Below are positions 11,306 to 23,639 of a stretch of DNA of 64,000 bases, piece by piece (within the stretch, counting starts at the first letter, position 1; every line of letters begins with the position of its first letter). The notes beneath the pieces are model-generated. The model was not told where the DNA came from. It did not search any database and saw only the letters and a program-made list of their open reading frames with translations. Source of the stretch: Norana najaformis (lineage: Eukaryota; Annelida; Clitellata; Crassiclitellata; Hormogastridae). Location of the stretch: positions 31,785,281 to 31,849,280 of the forward strand of contig OZ029918.1 in NCBI GenBank assembly GCA_964023275.1, written 5' to 3'. The position numbers and the translations under genes are program-made.

Positions 11306-14180
11306 GTGAGGGTGCGTGAGAAAACTGTTACAAATTTGGCAAAAATCAAAACTGATTTTATACTGCATTGGGTTGGGCTAGAATTGCTGAATATTAGGTC
11401 TTGGCGGCTATTTTCGAAAAACTGAGTTAAAATTTACCATAACTACGACTTGACCTTAGTCACTGTGCCTAGGAGTCATGAATGTTAAGGATAATAGCAA
11501 ACTGCAGTAAATTTACACACCTCTGAGACTGTTATTGTTGAAATCTACTTCAAAAACTCGTTAAGGAAAATATTTATTGTGACTTGCTCACTTGCATAAT
11601 TAATTATCTATGTAGATGACTTCAGCAAAGCTTTATTGCAGCGCATCACAAATAAAACTGAAGATAAAACTGTTAAGACAGCAAAACTCTACATAAGAAG
11701 ACTTATAGTTTGATAACAAACACCGCAAGGTATATAAATATGCAAAGAACTCATTTTAACCCATTTTACGCCTACTTGCTTTCCGAATGCACGCATTTCT
11801 CACAGATTCACTTTGCTAACTTTTGAAAGGGTTTTTTCATGCACAGTCACATGTACTTAAAATCAGCTCAGTTTAAACTTGATTACATGGACTTTTATGT
11901 AAAGCAGAGTGTAGACCTATAGCAGCCGCATGATCAAGAACTACTCTCAATCATAATACAAACTGCAAGTTGATGCAAATGCATGCCGTTGTCTTCCATA
12001 ATAATTAGCAACTTTTAATGCGCCGGTGTCTAAAGCACAAGGCATCAACCGATGCCACGAATCTCCAAATGATATTAATAGTCCATTTAAAATTCTTTTT
12101 ACACTGCTATAGCTAAACTAAATTGATTGCTGAAGATCATAAAACTAAAAAATCACCGAACACTCATAGTCTAGACCAACTACAGCTTCACATAAACAAC
12201 AGATTTTGATTTTGGACTTGCGTCATAATTCATTGCAACTCAGTCCATGCAAAATTCTGTATATTTCAGAAAGTTATTATGAGAAAAATACTAGAAAAGG
12301 TATTTAAGACAATGGTATCAGCAAAAACCAAAAACTTGTTCGAAGCGGCGTTAGAAAATCTAATGGCACAAGGCATGGGAACACCCAACGGATGTTTGGT
12401 ATAATTATGTCAAAAATAAGGAACATTTATTTTACACCTAGGCTAATATTTTGTGTGTGCCACAAATATCATCCCAGTGCAGCAAACCACACACTAAGGT
12501 CATGGTATTTGGTTACTACCGCATACGAAATCATGTGACAATCAACTTATTTCATAACTTTGTCCACAATTTTCCGTAAAGGTGCGATTGTAAGGCAAAG
12601 AGAAACTAAACACACAACACTTATTTCATAACTTTGTCCACAATTTTCCGTAAAGGTGCGATTGTAAGGCAAAGAGAAACTAAACACACAACACTTAATA
12701 AACCCCTATTGCCCATCTCATATTACGTACCAAGTCTTGATATGTGCTCTGAATGTAGATGTGAAGAGCCGACATGTTGGCAATTGGCTACCAAAGGTTG
12801 TTTCCAACTGCCATATGACGCACCCAAACCATTTGGACAAAACCATAACTGAGGAGTTTACCACATCTGTTCCAAACCCACCAGACATATAAAGCATTTT
12901 ACAAAGTGTATAATTTAAAAATCATTCTGACTCATCCTGAAGGCCACACTGAATATGCACTGTTACCCGTCAGTTGTTCTATCAGGCCAAATAAACCGTA
13001 TGACAGACTACTTTCTAGCCACAATTTTTCGTTTTTAGTAAAACTTGCCCGTCATTCAGTTCAATTTATTTGCACATAGTGCTATAAAAGCTACAAATGA
13101 TACGAAACATTAGAGCTTAGACAACAAGGGTTTGATGAGGAGTTGGTCATACACCCTCGGCACTTACTGTACTCTGCTCCAATTAGTGTACTTCACTGCT
13201 TCACTCATTCACTTACGTAGTTCATGGCATAACAATCTCTTAGGCCTGTGTCTAAGAGGGCTCTGAGCGAAACTGCGTTTGATCCTAGGAGTGGCGAAAT
13301 TCATTTTACTTGGTAAGCCATTTTATAGCAAGCATAGCATTTTACAGTGATCAAAAGACCTGCTTGATCCTTGTAGTTGGCAAAATTCAAGTTTAATATG
13401 CCATTTTTATAGTGCCGCTTAACAAGACTCCCATGAGGTGCTTCCAGCCTTCCTCAAATCAGGTGAAATGGGCATAAGATGCCAGCTTCACAGCTGAAAG
13501 ATATAACATAGCAGTAATCACATGCATAAAGTCAGAATTAACCTCAACATTTCCATAAACAGTGTAGTAAAACGTGTTAAAAACCACCACTGTTATCACT
13601 GCATACATCAACTACTACTAATGTGAAGGCAAAAACTGCAATTATAAAAGATAAAGTTGCAATAAATTTTACATAAGCTTGGCCGGATTAATGTGCGTGA
13701 CATTGCATCATAATAAAGGCAGTCCCAAAATGTGCAATCAGCATTGTCTTCTAAATTCATTTACTTAGCTAACTACTCTCAATTCAAGATAATCATTTAG
13801 ATATTCCATGAGATAATAAACCAGATACAAGGATGTTTAGGAAATAACGACATCATCATTCAAAAATAAAAAATTTTCAGATCACTTAGTGCTTGTCGTT
13901 CAAGGTTTAGGCTAGTGTAATAGTAAAAGATCAGATCAAATATTCCTCTCTGGAAATCAAAATAAATTCATTGTCACGACAGAACAAAACAGAGTATTGA
14001 AACATTTCCTCCTTTGGGGGCAACCAAAATTCAGTTTCAGGAATAAAATTAGTGAAAATGTTATTTCCTATTCACAGCTTTCCCAGCATATGTATTTTAG
14101 TTTTGGCCAGCATCCAAATTGTCCAGTGGTGGTTGGCAGTCAGCACAGCAGTCTTTATATCGGGTGATTTTCTTTTAAGC
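11306..14180. other. Gene-free AT-rich stretch with a 74-bp duplication
   Basis: Positions 12546-12619 and 12620-12693 are an apparently perfect 74-bp tandem duplication (CTTATTTCATAACTTTGTCC onward). An antisense family A fragment lies at 12000-12055 (AGCAACTTTTAATGCGCC, AAGGCATCAACCGATG). No coding exon was recognised. The region is downstream of the LITAF-like gene's 3' end. Confidence 0.6.
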
Positions 14181-14184
14181 CAAT

Positions 14185-14760
14185 TTTGGTAGGAGTACTG
14201 GCCAGGAAATAAAACTGAGATGAAGTCATGTGACTTGGTCTTCAATTTGTTCGATTTATTTTGGTAGGAGTACTGGCCAGGAAATAAAACTGAGATGAAG
14301 TCATGTGACTTGGTCTTCAATTTGTTCGATTTATTTTGGTAGGAGTACTGGCCAGGAAATAAAACTGAGATAAAGTCATGTGACTTGGTCTTCGATTTAT
14401 TTTGGCAGGAGTACTGGCCAGGAAATAAAACTGAGATGAAGTCATGTGACTTGGTCTTCAATTTGTTCGATTTATTTTGGTAGAAGTATTGGCCAGGAAA
14501 TAAAACTGAGATGAAGTCATGTGACTTGGTCTTCAATTTGTTCGATTTATTTTGGTAGGAGTACTGGCCAGGAAATAAAACTGAGATAAAGTCATGTGAC
14601 TTGGTCTTCGATTTATTTTGGCAGGAGTACTGGCCAGGAAATAAAACTGAGATGAAGTCATGTGACTTGCTCTTCAATTTGTTCGATTTATTTTGGCAGG
14701 AGTATTGGCCAGGAAATAAAACTGAGATGAAGTCATGTGACTTGCTCTTCGATTTATTGC
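14185..14760 (-). repeat. Higher-order minisatellite (75/75/66-bp units)
   Basis: The marker GCCAGG occurs at 14201, 14276, 14351, 14417, 14492, 14567, 14633 and 14708, so the unit lengths run 75, 75, 66, 75, 75, 66, 75. The 66-bp unit lacks the 9 bases AATTTGTTC and always follows a unit reading GAGATAAAG rather than GAGATGAAG. The array is therefore a 216-bp three-unit higher-order repeat. All unit lengths are multiples of three, so the minus strand stays open for 201 codons (14072-14677) with a repeating KSHDFISVLFPGQYS core. No splice signal, start context or homolog supports translation, so I call it a satellite that happens to be open. It lies 0.8-1.4 kb past the LITAF-like stop codon. 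Confidence 0.9.
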
Positions 14761-15193
14761 CATGGACTACGACGCTAGCTTGTGCTTGATCAAAGAAAAT
14801 CTTAATTTAAAAAATCAGATCAATAACTCCACAAGTTGACATCAAGTATCGAAGCATAACTTATCAGATCCATGGAGGTCAGAATAGTCTCCTGTAGTAC
14901 ATTAACATCAGATCAGTAACTTCAAACAATTTTAAAACCATTAAAAAATTCTAGTGACCCTCTCATAAGCAAATCACTGACATAAAACATATTTAAAACA
15001 TTTGTAAGGCACATAAAAAACTGTGGGGCCACAATAATCACACTCATCTCCTGTAGGTCTGGCTACAAAAACAGTGAATGTGGCTTATTGCTATGCACTA
15101 ACCTGCTAAAGTAAAAATTAACCAGATGAATGTCTGATCATTTAAGTCATCCTAGTATCTGCTACTGGCAGACATTCATTTTAAGAGCTTATT

Positions 15194-15199
15194 TTTATT
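15194..15199 (-). terminator. Candidate poly(A) signal of the LITAF-like gene
   Basis: Reads AATAAA on the minus strand, about 385 bases past the stop codon at 15584. It is the nearest canonical hexamer I found downstream. The cleavage site is not determined. Confidence 0.4.
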
Positions 15200-15231
15200 A
15201 ATTTTTACTAGTATTTGTTGTACGTGAAGCA

Positions 15232-15302
15232 GACTACACTAATCCTCTAAAAACACATACACTAATCCTCTAAAAACAGACTACACTGATCCTATAAAAA
15301 GG
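15232..15302. repeat. About 25-bp tandem repeat, three units
   Basis: Three copies on the pattern ACACTAATCCTCTAAAAACA, the last with changes. It would fall in the 3' UTR of the LITAF-like gene if that transcript extends to the AATAAA at 15194. Confidence 0.7.
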
Positions 15303-15583
15303 AAGTCCATCTAATCATACAAAATTAGTAAAAAATGCTCCCAACAATACAAAAAATCAAAAAAATGGCACAGTACCATATTTATCAAGTATGCAGCAAG
15401 GCATCGACATTTCTTCATGAAATATTGACATGACAAGCCCTACAGCATGCGTTATTATGACGGATATCAGGCAGCAAGCACAGTAAAACATTCACATTTA
15501 TCCAGCAGGCTAAAGAAGGAAGTCACAAAAACGAATAGTGCCTTGTCCGCTGGAGTTCCACCCACATTCCAGGTTCACGATGT

Positions 15584-18500
15584 CTACATGCGCCTGTATA
15601 CTCCAACAGAAGTGTTGCAGTTGGGGCAGTAATGTCTGACGTCCTTGCATCCATCAACACAGAATGGAATCAAACAACACCCTAGCCAGCATCTGTAACA
15701 TGAACACATAACCAGTTGAACACAACTGAAATTGAACACAATTGAAGTTTTATTTCAGCAAATCATTAAAGTACTGTATTCTGTAAATCCATATCTAAGG
15801 CATAGCTACGCAAGGCCCAAATATGAATTTTCGCCAGCAACTGAGACAGAAAAGTGCAAAGGTCAGAGACAGAAATATGTCAGCGGGAACTCAGACGCCC
15901 GTGTATGGTGCAGGTGTATATTGTTGTGATGGGCGCTGGGTACAGTTTTGTCTCGAGTGATGACAATGTTGATGAATATTATCAATTTTCTGAAACACTC
16001 CAATTTTAATAAACTCATAAATTATAAACTAAGCTTTACACAGTTACTTTGTTTTAACTGCTGCACTATGCATATTATCTTTCTAAATACAGTGTGGACA
16101 CGTTAACGCACTCCCGGTTTACCCGCGATTCTGCATAACGCGAAGTGGTTGTATGTTCCTCAAAGCTATTAACTTAACACGCAGGGTCGGTTAACGCGTT
16201 ATACAACAACTGCAATGTAGCGCTAAATAAACTACCGGGAATAAGGCTAATTAAATCACTGGAACATGGTCTGTATGACGTATTCTGGCGGCTGCAAACA
16301 TTCCATTCATTCCCGAACTTGGCATCAGTCGTACAAGCGGGAGGGTGTCTTCTAAACAAATGTGCATGTGACTCAACCGCTGGAGGTAGCTATATATGGC
16401 AGAAGGGATGGTCAAGGAAGTCTGGCAGGAACCGGGTTTTACCCGTTAGGAGGGGAATCAGCCGGACAAGGCACGTATGGTCTGACCGTCGTGACCGCAG
16501 ACAGGTTGGCTGGCTGGGCTGCCAGCTGGGTACAGACCTGTCTGCCGTGCGAAGAAGCAAGGAGGACCTTGGCTTGAGGGAACAGCATGGGATCGGGGAG
16601 TGTGGGCGACCGAGTAGCAGAGGTGGTATATTTCAACATTGTCCCGTTTAACGCGCAAACTGGTTTACACACTGTTTCGAAGGCGAGTCCCCCTCGACTT
16701 CGCATTAACCCGTCCACACTGTATTGTATTGTATCTTTGATTACTTTTAATAGTACAACGGCACCTTCAAAAACATGAAACAACAATTCATAAAACAAGT
16801 TTGCAAAACTTTTATTTTAGAAAGTGCAACATTTTTTATTTCAGCACAATTTTATCACACAGAACTGTGCTTAAGAATTACGTAGGCAATTCCGCATTTG
16901 CTAGCAATTATTTAGTAATTTTCCCACCCCGAATACATGAATCAGAGGTGTGACATTAAATTTTTTACCCAATGACAGAATGGAAGGTAGTAAGGCTTCC
17001 ACTCAGAATGGACTCAGATATCCAGGCTGCATTTTAAAAAATTCTGGCTTCTCTATCACACACGAATATTTGCCAGTAACTGAGACAGAAATACGCAAAG
17101 GCCAGAGGTGAATGTTCAGCTGCAAATGAGGGATTAAGCAACGGCAAAAGATGAATATTCACCAGCAAATGTGACCGATTTATGCCAAGGCCCACACCAG
17201 ACTATAATGCTGGCAGAATGGTGCAGCACCTTATAAGAAGAAGTGTACAGGTTTCAGCCTCTGCTGAAACAACGACTGTGTATGGACCTTACACAAGCTT
17301 TTCACAGCCATAGTTTAGCATAGACAGCTGAGGCCTCGTAATTACCTAGCTATTGGTGATTCTATAAAAATAATGCAACAGTCAAATAAATTAACATACA
17401 GCAAACGAAAGCCATCAAAACAAGAGCAAATAACAAAACAAGAAGGACAAAGCAAAAGAACAAGCTACGAATCAACAAGCAGATTACAGGAAAGCTTATG
17501 AATAACTTATAATAATAAACGTATAGGCTATGGCGATGTTTGCTGGTAACACAGCAACTGACCCACAGTTAGCAGTTAACCTATTAAAAACCAGATGCAA
17601 GCCGCATTTTACCATAATCGGACAATAGTGACTGTGTTCATTTAAGTCTTCAAAAACACATATATATGTAAGTTATGAAAACATCTAAGACATTCTGAGA
17701 GATATGGCAGTAAATTTGTCGGCTAGTGGGCACTGTCTAAAACTCAGTAGTTTGATTTCTGCATCTCCAGTGGTGTAAAACTCCCATTTGCCTAGACGAA
17801 TGCGGGGTAGGCGTTCATTCCCTACTCGTTGGCCTTTACGCTGGCAACCGGACAAACCCCAGTTCCTGGACATGGGGCCAGTGTGTGTTGCAGGATTTGC
17901 CGCTTATGTCCCAGCTCATTCTGTTCCAAATTACACTGCTTGGTGACACAGACAGGTGAGCACAAACAACCTGTCCGTGGTCGTTATGCAAAGTCCACTC
18001 AGCACACTTGACCCGTCCACTGTTGGATTATACGTCCAGCAGACTAACCAAACACACCACCATCTTGCACTGTGGTCTACACCCAATTCAGTTTAGAAGC
18101 TATAAGTTCTGATCAGATTAGATTAGATTAAACCAGAAAATGAAACAGAGATCTACATTACACCGAAACTATGTAACAGTATATCAGGTCAGATGAAAAC
18201 AACTGAAATTGGGTTAGATTAGACTTGGTGGACCTACCCAACAAGAAGCAGGCCACCACAGATCAGCCAAGTAAGTGTGCCGGTCTCATACACTGTCCTG
18301 GTAGCCACATTCTGATGACAGTGTGGGCACGTAATGTTCATTGGTGACTCATGAAATCCACTGACAACTGTAACTGCTGGCATGCCGACAACCACGGTTG
18401 TACTCTGCTGTCCTGATGTAGGCGGATAACCTATTTTATAATATAAAAATTGATGAAAATACAACCGTGAAAAAGTTATATAAAACAAAGTTACACAAAA

Positions 18501-20490
18501 AATTATATAAAACAAGGTTTCAAATTGCAGAAAACAGTAACTGAAGCCATTTTTGTCATACATTATTGTAATAAAATACGAAAAAAATTTCTGCCTTGGC
18601 TTTAAGCAGCTTCTCTTAGCTTGCTCTCTCTGGATTTTGATTAGTGAAACTGACCCAACAACCTGGCAGATTTGATTTTTGAACTTTAAGCACAGTCAAA
18701 TAAACTGTTCTCCCTGAAGAAGATTCTGTTTAATAAGAAATTTTGGAGATTTAAATTTTCACTAAAACATTAATGACAAAACAAATGAGAACAAAGTAAA
18801 TTAAGTTCTTCAAAAACAACAATTATATTATTGTTTACACTGTTCATTAAAAACGGGGTTTTCTTCCGGGTTAAGGCAACCCGGAAAAAACCGAGTTTTA
18901 CATAATGTAAACTAACCAGGAGTTACTGATTTCATTTTGATAAATTAATAACCGGCTACAACCTTAGCACACATTAAGTTTACTCAATTCGTGATAGTTT
19001 TTAGGTAAACACCTACGATTCCTCGCTCAGTCGATGGACATATGGCGTGTTAACAAATGCTTTACTTACTTACTTCTTACTTACTTCATTAACAGGGACG
19101 TCAGGTGGAGCAATTGTATGTTTACCGACCGGGCTGTCCATAATGTGGCCCGGTTGGTGGAGGCATTCCTGGGTAGCCTGGGTAGCCTGGATAGCCTGGC
19201 TGAGGACCTGGTGGATAATTGGGGTCCATCTTGGGAGCGTTGTAACCTGTTTAAAGCATGACAATCACAAAATTTCATAACTCAGCAGAGGAACAACACC
19301 AGAGCAGAGAAATTTCAAAACCCATACACACCACAGCGTAATATCATCACCTTCATCATAAATGCAAAATTTGCATAGCAACCCCATATAGCTTTGTGAA
19401 GTAATAAAAAGTGTAAAAAAATACCCAGATACATACGTACTTACATACAGGTGCATACATACATGCATACATGTATAATGGTGCATACATACATACCTCA
19501 GCACTTTTACAAGGTACTTAAAAGACGCTGCATTAAAATGTCTACATACAGACATACACACATGCATGCATGCAAACTAGTGCACACATGCACATATACA
19601 ATGCCATAAACTCAGACTGACTGACTACATGTATAACAAGTGCTTTAAATGATACATACTGGGTAAATACATATCTACACATACACATACTGGTACAAAC
19701 ACAGTATATACAGAAGGGTGCAGACTGACATGTGGAAGTATGGCATCTGCATATCTCTGTGGGCAGCCAAGCGCAAAGATCACCATCGTGACTGTAACCA
19801 AAGATCTCTACAACTCCTCACAGAGGCCGTGGTCTCCAAATGAAGTCAGCTACCATGTTGAAAGCATTCCATATGCTACAGGTAAATGTCTGCTCAACTG
19901 CATCGGCCTTACACAAGTGGTTTGGCACATTGGTTGAGTCTAATATAAAAGACCGACTCTAAATGGATGCTAGGGTCATGTAGCACGTTAACTTAGGAGC
20001 AGCACCTTACACAGGTACCTTAAGGAAGCTACATAAATGTCCACACATATATATACTTATAAAACATACATACAAGTATACGTGCATACATACATACAAA
20101 CACATATTCACACACACAAGCATACATGCACACATTTTTATACACATACATACATACATACACATACAAACAAATGGATGGACTAAGGCAATGCCATATT
20201 TGTTCCATTGGTGCTAATCTAATCTAATGACTTCGGTAGCACCATTATCATAACACACAAGGCATTAATCGATAGTTCTACGTGTGTGTGAGAGCCCACC
20301 AATACTGACTTTTCCACTTCCTGATCGTTATTTCTTCATGGGTAATCTCACCATTCATAATGAACTGTACTGTCACTTATGCTAGCAAGATGTGACTCTC
20401 AAAGGTACTTAGAATTTATAAAAATGTTTGGTTACTTTAACAGATACATACATAAACATATACATAAACATCAAACATACATACATACAT

Positions 20491-20521
<31 letters not shown>

Positions 20522-21932
20522 GAATACAAATGTATTTGATGCCGTCCTCCTTCCAAAGTTCAGAAATGCACAGACAACCACATGACGGAGCATCAGTGTG
20601 CTGAGCCCCAGTGTATGAAGGACTTGCTGAAGGTCCATACACGGTAAGCCTTGGGGGAAGCTCGAACACATACATCTTACAAGTCATGCACTCTAACCAA
20701 CATACTACCACATACATACACACATCATAAATATACACGCGAACACACATATGGATATTATTATTTATGCATATATTAAGCACCGCTATCTAACTACAAC
20801 GCATCGACATACAGTGCTGAGCAATTGCATGTGGCGAACGAGCTCAATGTTCCTACACAGAAACTATCTTAACGGAGCTTCAAACCTGCACAATCGACAC
20901 AGTTTATTTTGTTTTTATCCCACACAACTGGTTGGCTGGTTTTGCCTCAGTTTACTTCTGGGTCTTCTCTGCCTTCCCTACGTGCATATAAATTGTATTA
21001 GACTGGATCAGATGTTAGACTAGGACCAGAACGGTACAGGTTCCCTGTCGTCGGTTTAAGACTCTGAATTCGCTACCCCGTTTCTGCCCATTCTGTTGGT
21101 TCTGTGACAATCTTTAGGTCAGAGCTGAAGTCCCATCTTTTTCATATTGCTTATCCTCTGTAGCCCATCTTTTTCATATTGCTTATCCTCTGTAGCCCAT
21201 CTTTTTCATATTGCTTATCCTCTGTAGCCTGTCTGCAAGTCCCAGGGACCTCAAGGATCTTGAGCTGTTATGTCCAATGGCTTACGCTTTTTGAATGAGG
21301 TTTTGTTTAGAAGCCATCATCAACTGACGCCCTGTACGTCATGATGACAGTGCTACAGAAGTGTCTAGATCAGATTAGATGTTAGACTAGATATCCAATG
21401 TTATTAGGATCGATTAGTTTGGAACAGCCATTTTTACGAAATTTCCATCACAGCTGGAATTTAAACTTTAAATTAATTTAAACAGGAAATTGCTACCAAA
21501 AAGTAGTTGATTTACAAATATAGCTTTACAAATTTGCTGACTCACAAAATTCCAAGAATATCCTTTAAAAGCCCAGATGTAGATGTCCCGCCCATCCTGG
21601 AGTTTGTACAATTTTTTCTTATCTAAATTCCTGGAGTTTTTTTTTATTTGGGTTGAATGTGAGTTTTGAAAAATTTCTGTTCCATTACCAGTGACAGTTA
21701 GTTCATTAAAAAGCATGAAAAACAATAGGAATAAAAACAGGAGAAAACTAGAAAAACCAAAACTTCAAAATATACCTGGGTCATGGGGAGGGTAGCCTGG
21801 CTGTTGGGGTGGGTAGCCCGACTGCTGAGGTGGGTAGCCCGACTGCTGAGGTGGGTAGCCCGACTGCTGAGGTGGGTAGCCTGGAGCATAAGCCGGTGGC
21901 TGATCACCATGCGTTCCTGTGGGAGCCGACAT
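15584..21932 (-). CDS. LITAF/CDIP1-like zinc-domain membrane protein
   Basis: Tail-anchored-type monotopic protein of late endosome/lysosome membranes in known family members, which act in endosomal trafficking. Coding exons: 21776-21932, an optional 19130-19246, 18238-18430 and 15584-15692. Core phases join (1, then 2), giving 152 residues, or 191 with the cassette. The start is ATG at 21932, with an in-frame TGA four codons upstream. The N-terminus ([20 protein letters not shown]) is Pro/Tyr/Gln-rich and contains four SGYPPQQ-type 7-residue repeats encoded by a 21-bp repeat. PPAY is a possible WW-domain ligand. The LITAF domain follows: CPHC knuckle, the hydrophobic [20 protein letters not shown] insertion, and HYCPNC knuckle near the C-terminus (VYRRM). 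Length and knuckle spacing match the family. LITAF versus CDIP1 cannot be resolved. A pogo-type MITE sits in the last intron. Upstream untranslated exons are possible but not identified. Confidence 0.92.
16090..16721. mobile_element. pogo/Tigger-like MITE (632 bp)
   Basis: Begins CAGTGTGGACACGTTAACGC and ends with the complement of CAGTGTGGACGGGTTAATGC. These 20-bp terminal inverted repeats match at 17 of 20 positions and are flanked by TA on both sides (16088-16089, 16722-16723). CAGT ends with a TA target are typical of the pogo/Tigger branch of Tc1/mariner. No transposase motif is present, and the internal open frames (for example 16319-16651) lack a DDE pattern, so it is non-autonomous. 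It lies in the last intron of the LITAF-like gene. Confidence 0.85.
17770..18010 (+). repeat. Unclassified SINE-like repeat, copy 2
   Basis: Matches 2500-2755 through GCAGGATTTGCCGCTTATGT, CCAAATTACACTGC and ACAACCTGTCCGTGGTCGTTA. Inserted in the intron before the last exon of the LITAF-like gene. Confidence 0.65.
19130..19246 (-). CDS. Cassette exon of the LITAF-like gene
   Basis: This 117-bp (39-codon) phase 1-1 exon begins after TTTAAACAG and encodes [20 protein letters not shown] and further [20 protein letters not shown] residues. It is the same Pro/Gly/Tyr-rich style as the first exon. Because its length is a multiple of three and both flanking exons are also phase 1, it can be included or skipped without changing frame. 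The in-frame donor is the weak GTCGGT. A stronger GTAAAC lies four bases further and would shift the frame. Transcript data would settle its use; the codon content supports it being real. Confidence 0.7.
19420..20175. repeat. ACAT/TGCA microsatellite cluster
   Basis: Blocks of ACATACAT and GCATGCATGC at 19430-19580 and 20045-20170 lie between short unique segments. A further CA/ACAT block lies at 20445-20525. All are in the first intron of the LITAF-like gene. The open frame at 19740-19937 has no recognised domain. Confidence 0.85.
20211..20285 (-). repeat. LINE family A tail, antisense
   Basis: TAATCTAATCTAATGACTTC, then GTAGCACCATTATCATAAC and AAGGCATTAATCGATAG. Other antisense copies with the same order: 12000-12055, 24155-24205, 36255-36330, 41275-41335, 42895-42970, 43390-43450 and 45570-45645. 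Confidence 0.75.
20990..21400 (+). pseudogene. 3' end of LINE family A (coding end plus tail)
   Basis: The plus strand encodes the end of a LINE ORF2: NSLPR near 21068, then [19 protein letters not shown] ending in a stop at about 21160. This matches the usual C-terminal FR..LK.HLF pattern. A 32-bp tandem triplication of the last coding stretch (CCCATCTTTTTCATATTGC at 21132, 21164, 21196) follows. The 3' UTR ends in the family A tail (CATCATCAACTGACG, ATGATGACAGTGCTACAGAAG) and TCAGATTAGATGTTAGACTAG. This copy ties the scattered family A tails to a LINE parent. It lies in the first intron of the LITAF-like gene. Confidence 0.75.
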
Positions 21933-23639
21933 CTTCTCTAGTCAAATGCTGCAAACGACAATCATTAAAACATTACAGTTTAATTGAGAAGCCCGTACCT
22001 TAAACACAGAACTGTTCCAGTACCAGAACCGAATTTGACCTAAAACAACACCTACATCTAAATGATATATGCTGTGCTCATGTGTTTTGGAAGGGTTGCT
22101 ATGTTTCTCCCACAAGCCAGGGATATTCTAGAGTTTCAGAAGGGTCACTGCGCTTCTCTGGAAAGCCATGCTCGGTCTAATGGAAGGACGACTTGTCATA
22201 AAACTTCACCTTAGGGTTCCCCTCCACAATTTCTGACCTGCAGGTTTCCCCACTGCCAGCGGATTTTCTTAGGTAAACCAACCCACCACATAAACAAACC
22301 AAACCATGCTTTTGACCTCCCTTGGCTTCCATTTCAAAGCCTGAGATCAACTACAACGATGTGGAGGCATTGAATATGTTAAAAGTCCCAATTTTTTAAC
22401 ACGATATTCAACTGGTGTGAGCTTTCACCTTGTAGCATGAGGTGTTATAATATGATACAGGTGTAAGCTGGCAGGTAAACAGTAAGTCCTGTGATCCCAC
22501 GTCCAGGATCTTTGACAGTCATCCACTGCTGGATCCATATCTGCCTCCACACAATGTTCTGTATGGGGAGCGTTACTTTTTAAGGTCCGAGACCATATAG
22601 TGCAATACAAAATGCATTGGGAGAAATGATTTCCAGAATGTATTTTAAAACCAATCACCAAGTGTTGACATGCAGAGTCAACACCGCCTTTCCCATTAAG
22701 CTCTCATGCTGTTCGCACAGCATTTTTCAATTCTAATCAGGCATGGGGTGAGGGAACTGGGCAGCAATTTTTTAAAACTTGATCAGGCAGTGACAGAGGA
22801 ACAAATACAGAGGTTGTTGTCTCTTATTCCTTTGTCCTGCTCTCCTGCTCTTTTCTCCCTTGTACTTTTCCTGCTATCTCTGTTTTATCCATTCTCTGTT
22901 TCTGTCCATCTGCCTGGCTCTGTCTCTGCCTGTCAGACCTTTCTCCGTCTCTGCATCTGTCTCTCTGTCTGTCTCTGTCTCTATGTCTCTGTGTCTGTCT
23001 CTGTCTCTCTCTTCATCTCCAATTCCTTCCGCCTTCTGCATATCTCTTTTCATCTGATACCCCATACCCCCCCACTCTGTGCCAGTAACTTACAACAACC
23101 ATTAGTTCAGCTGCAGCGTTTCCAGCATCACCCACATTTTATGTCTTTTAAAATGGCATGAACTGTCATTTTCTTCCAATATGCAGCTGATAAACCTTAG
23201 TTGGAAATCCTGCAGACAATACTGAACAAAGACTGAACTGCAGGAGGCCATTTTATAACCAAGGTAATGACCAAAGCTTAACGTCAGGGGTGCAAACATA
23301 AGTGATACTCAGATCAGAGGCCTAAGGTATAAATGTAAATGTACACAGTTTTCTACAGGGACCACACGAGCTCGACCCGGCTCATGTTTAAATGATTATT
23401 GAGTCACATCCTTCACCACTGCTACCTGTTTGAATGGGTGCCACGACATTTATGGTCCCGTTTACGGACGGTACAAACCCGAGATTCAAACACCTGAAAT
23501 AAGCCACGATCAATATGAGATCCGGCTTCATCACACACAAATGCGCCTTAATATAGGCTTTAACCAATCTTGCTAAGTAGGCCAGCACACCCCTGCCCCA
23601 TAAGAGCTTGGCAAGAGTAAAGCATGTCAGTTTATGAAC

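Noticed and set aside
14072..14677. 201-codon minus-strand open frame as a repeat protein gene
   Set aside because: Entirely explained by a tandem array with unit lengths divisible by three; no splice or start evidence. Kept as a finding, not a gene.
16319..16798. Overlapping 110- and 119-codon open frames on both strands
   Set aside because: They lie inside the pogo-like MITE, with no transposase motif or conserved domain.
22706..23161. 151-codon plus-strand open frame
   Set aside because: The middle is TCTC/TCTG simple sequence; there is no domain, start context or splice support.
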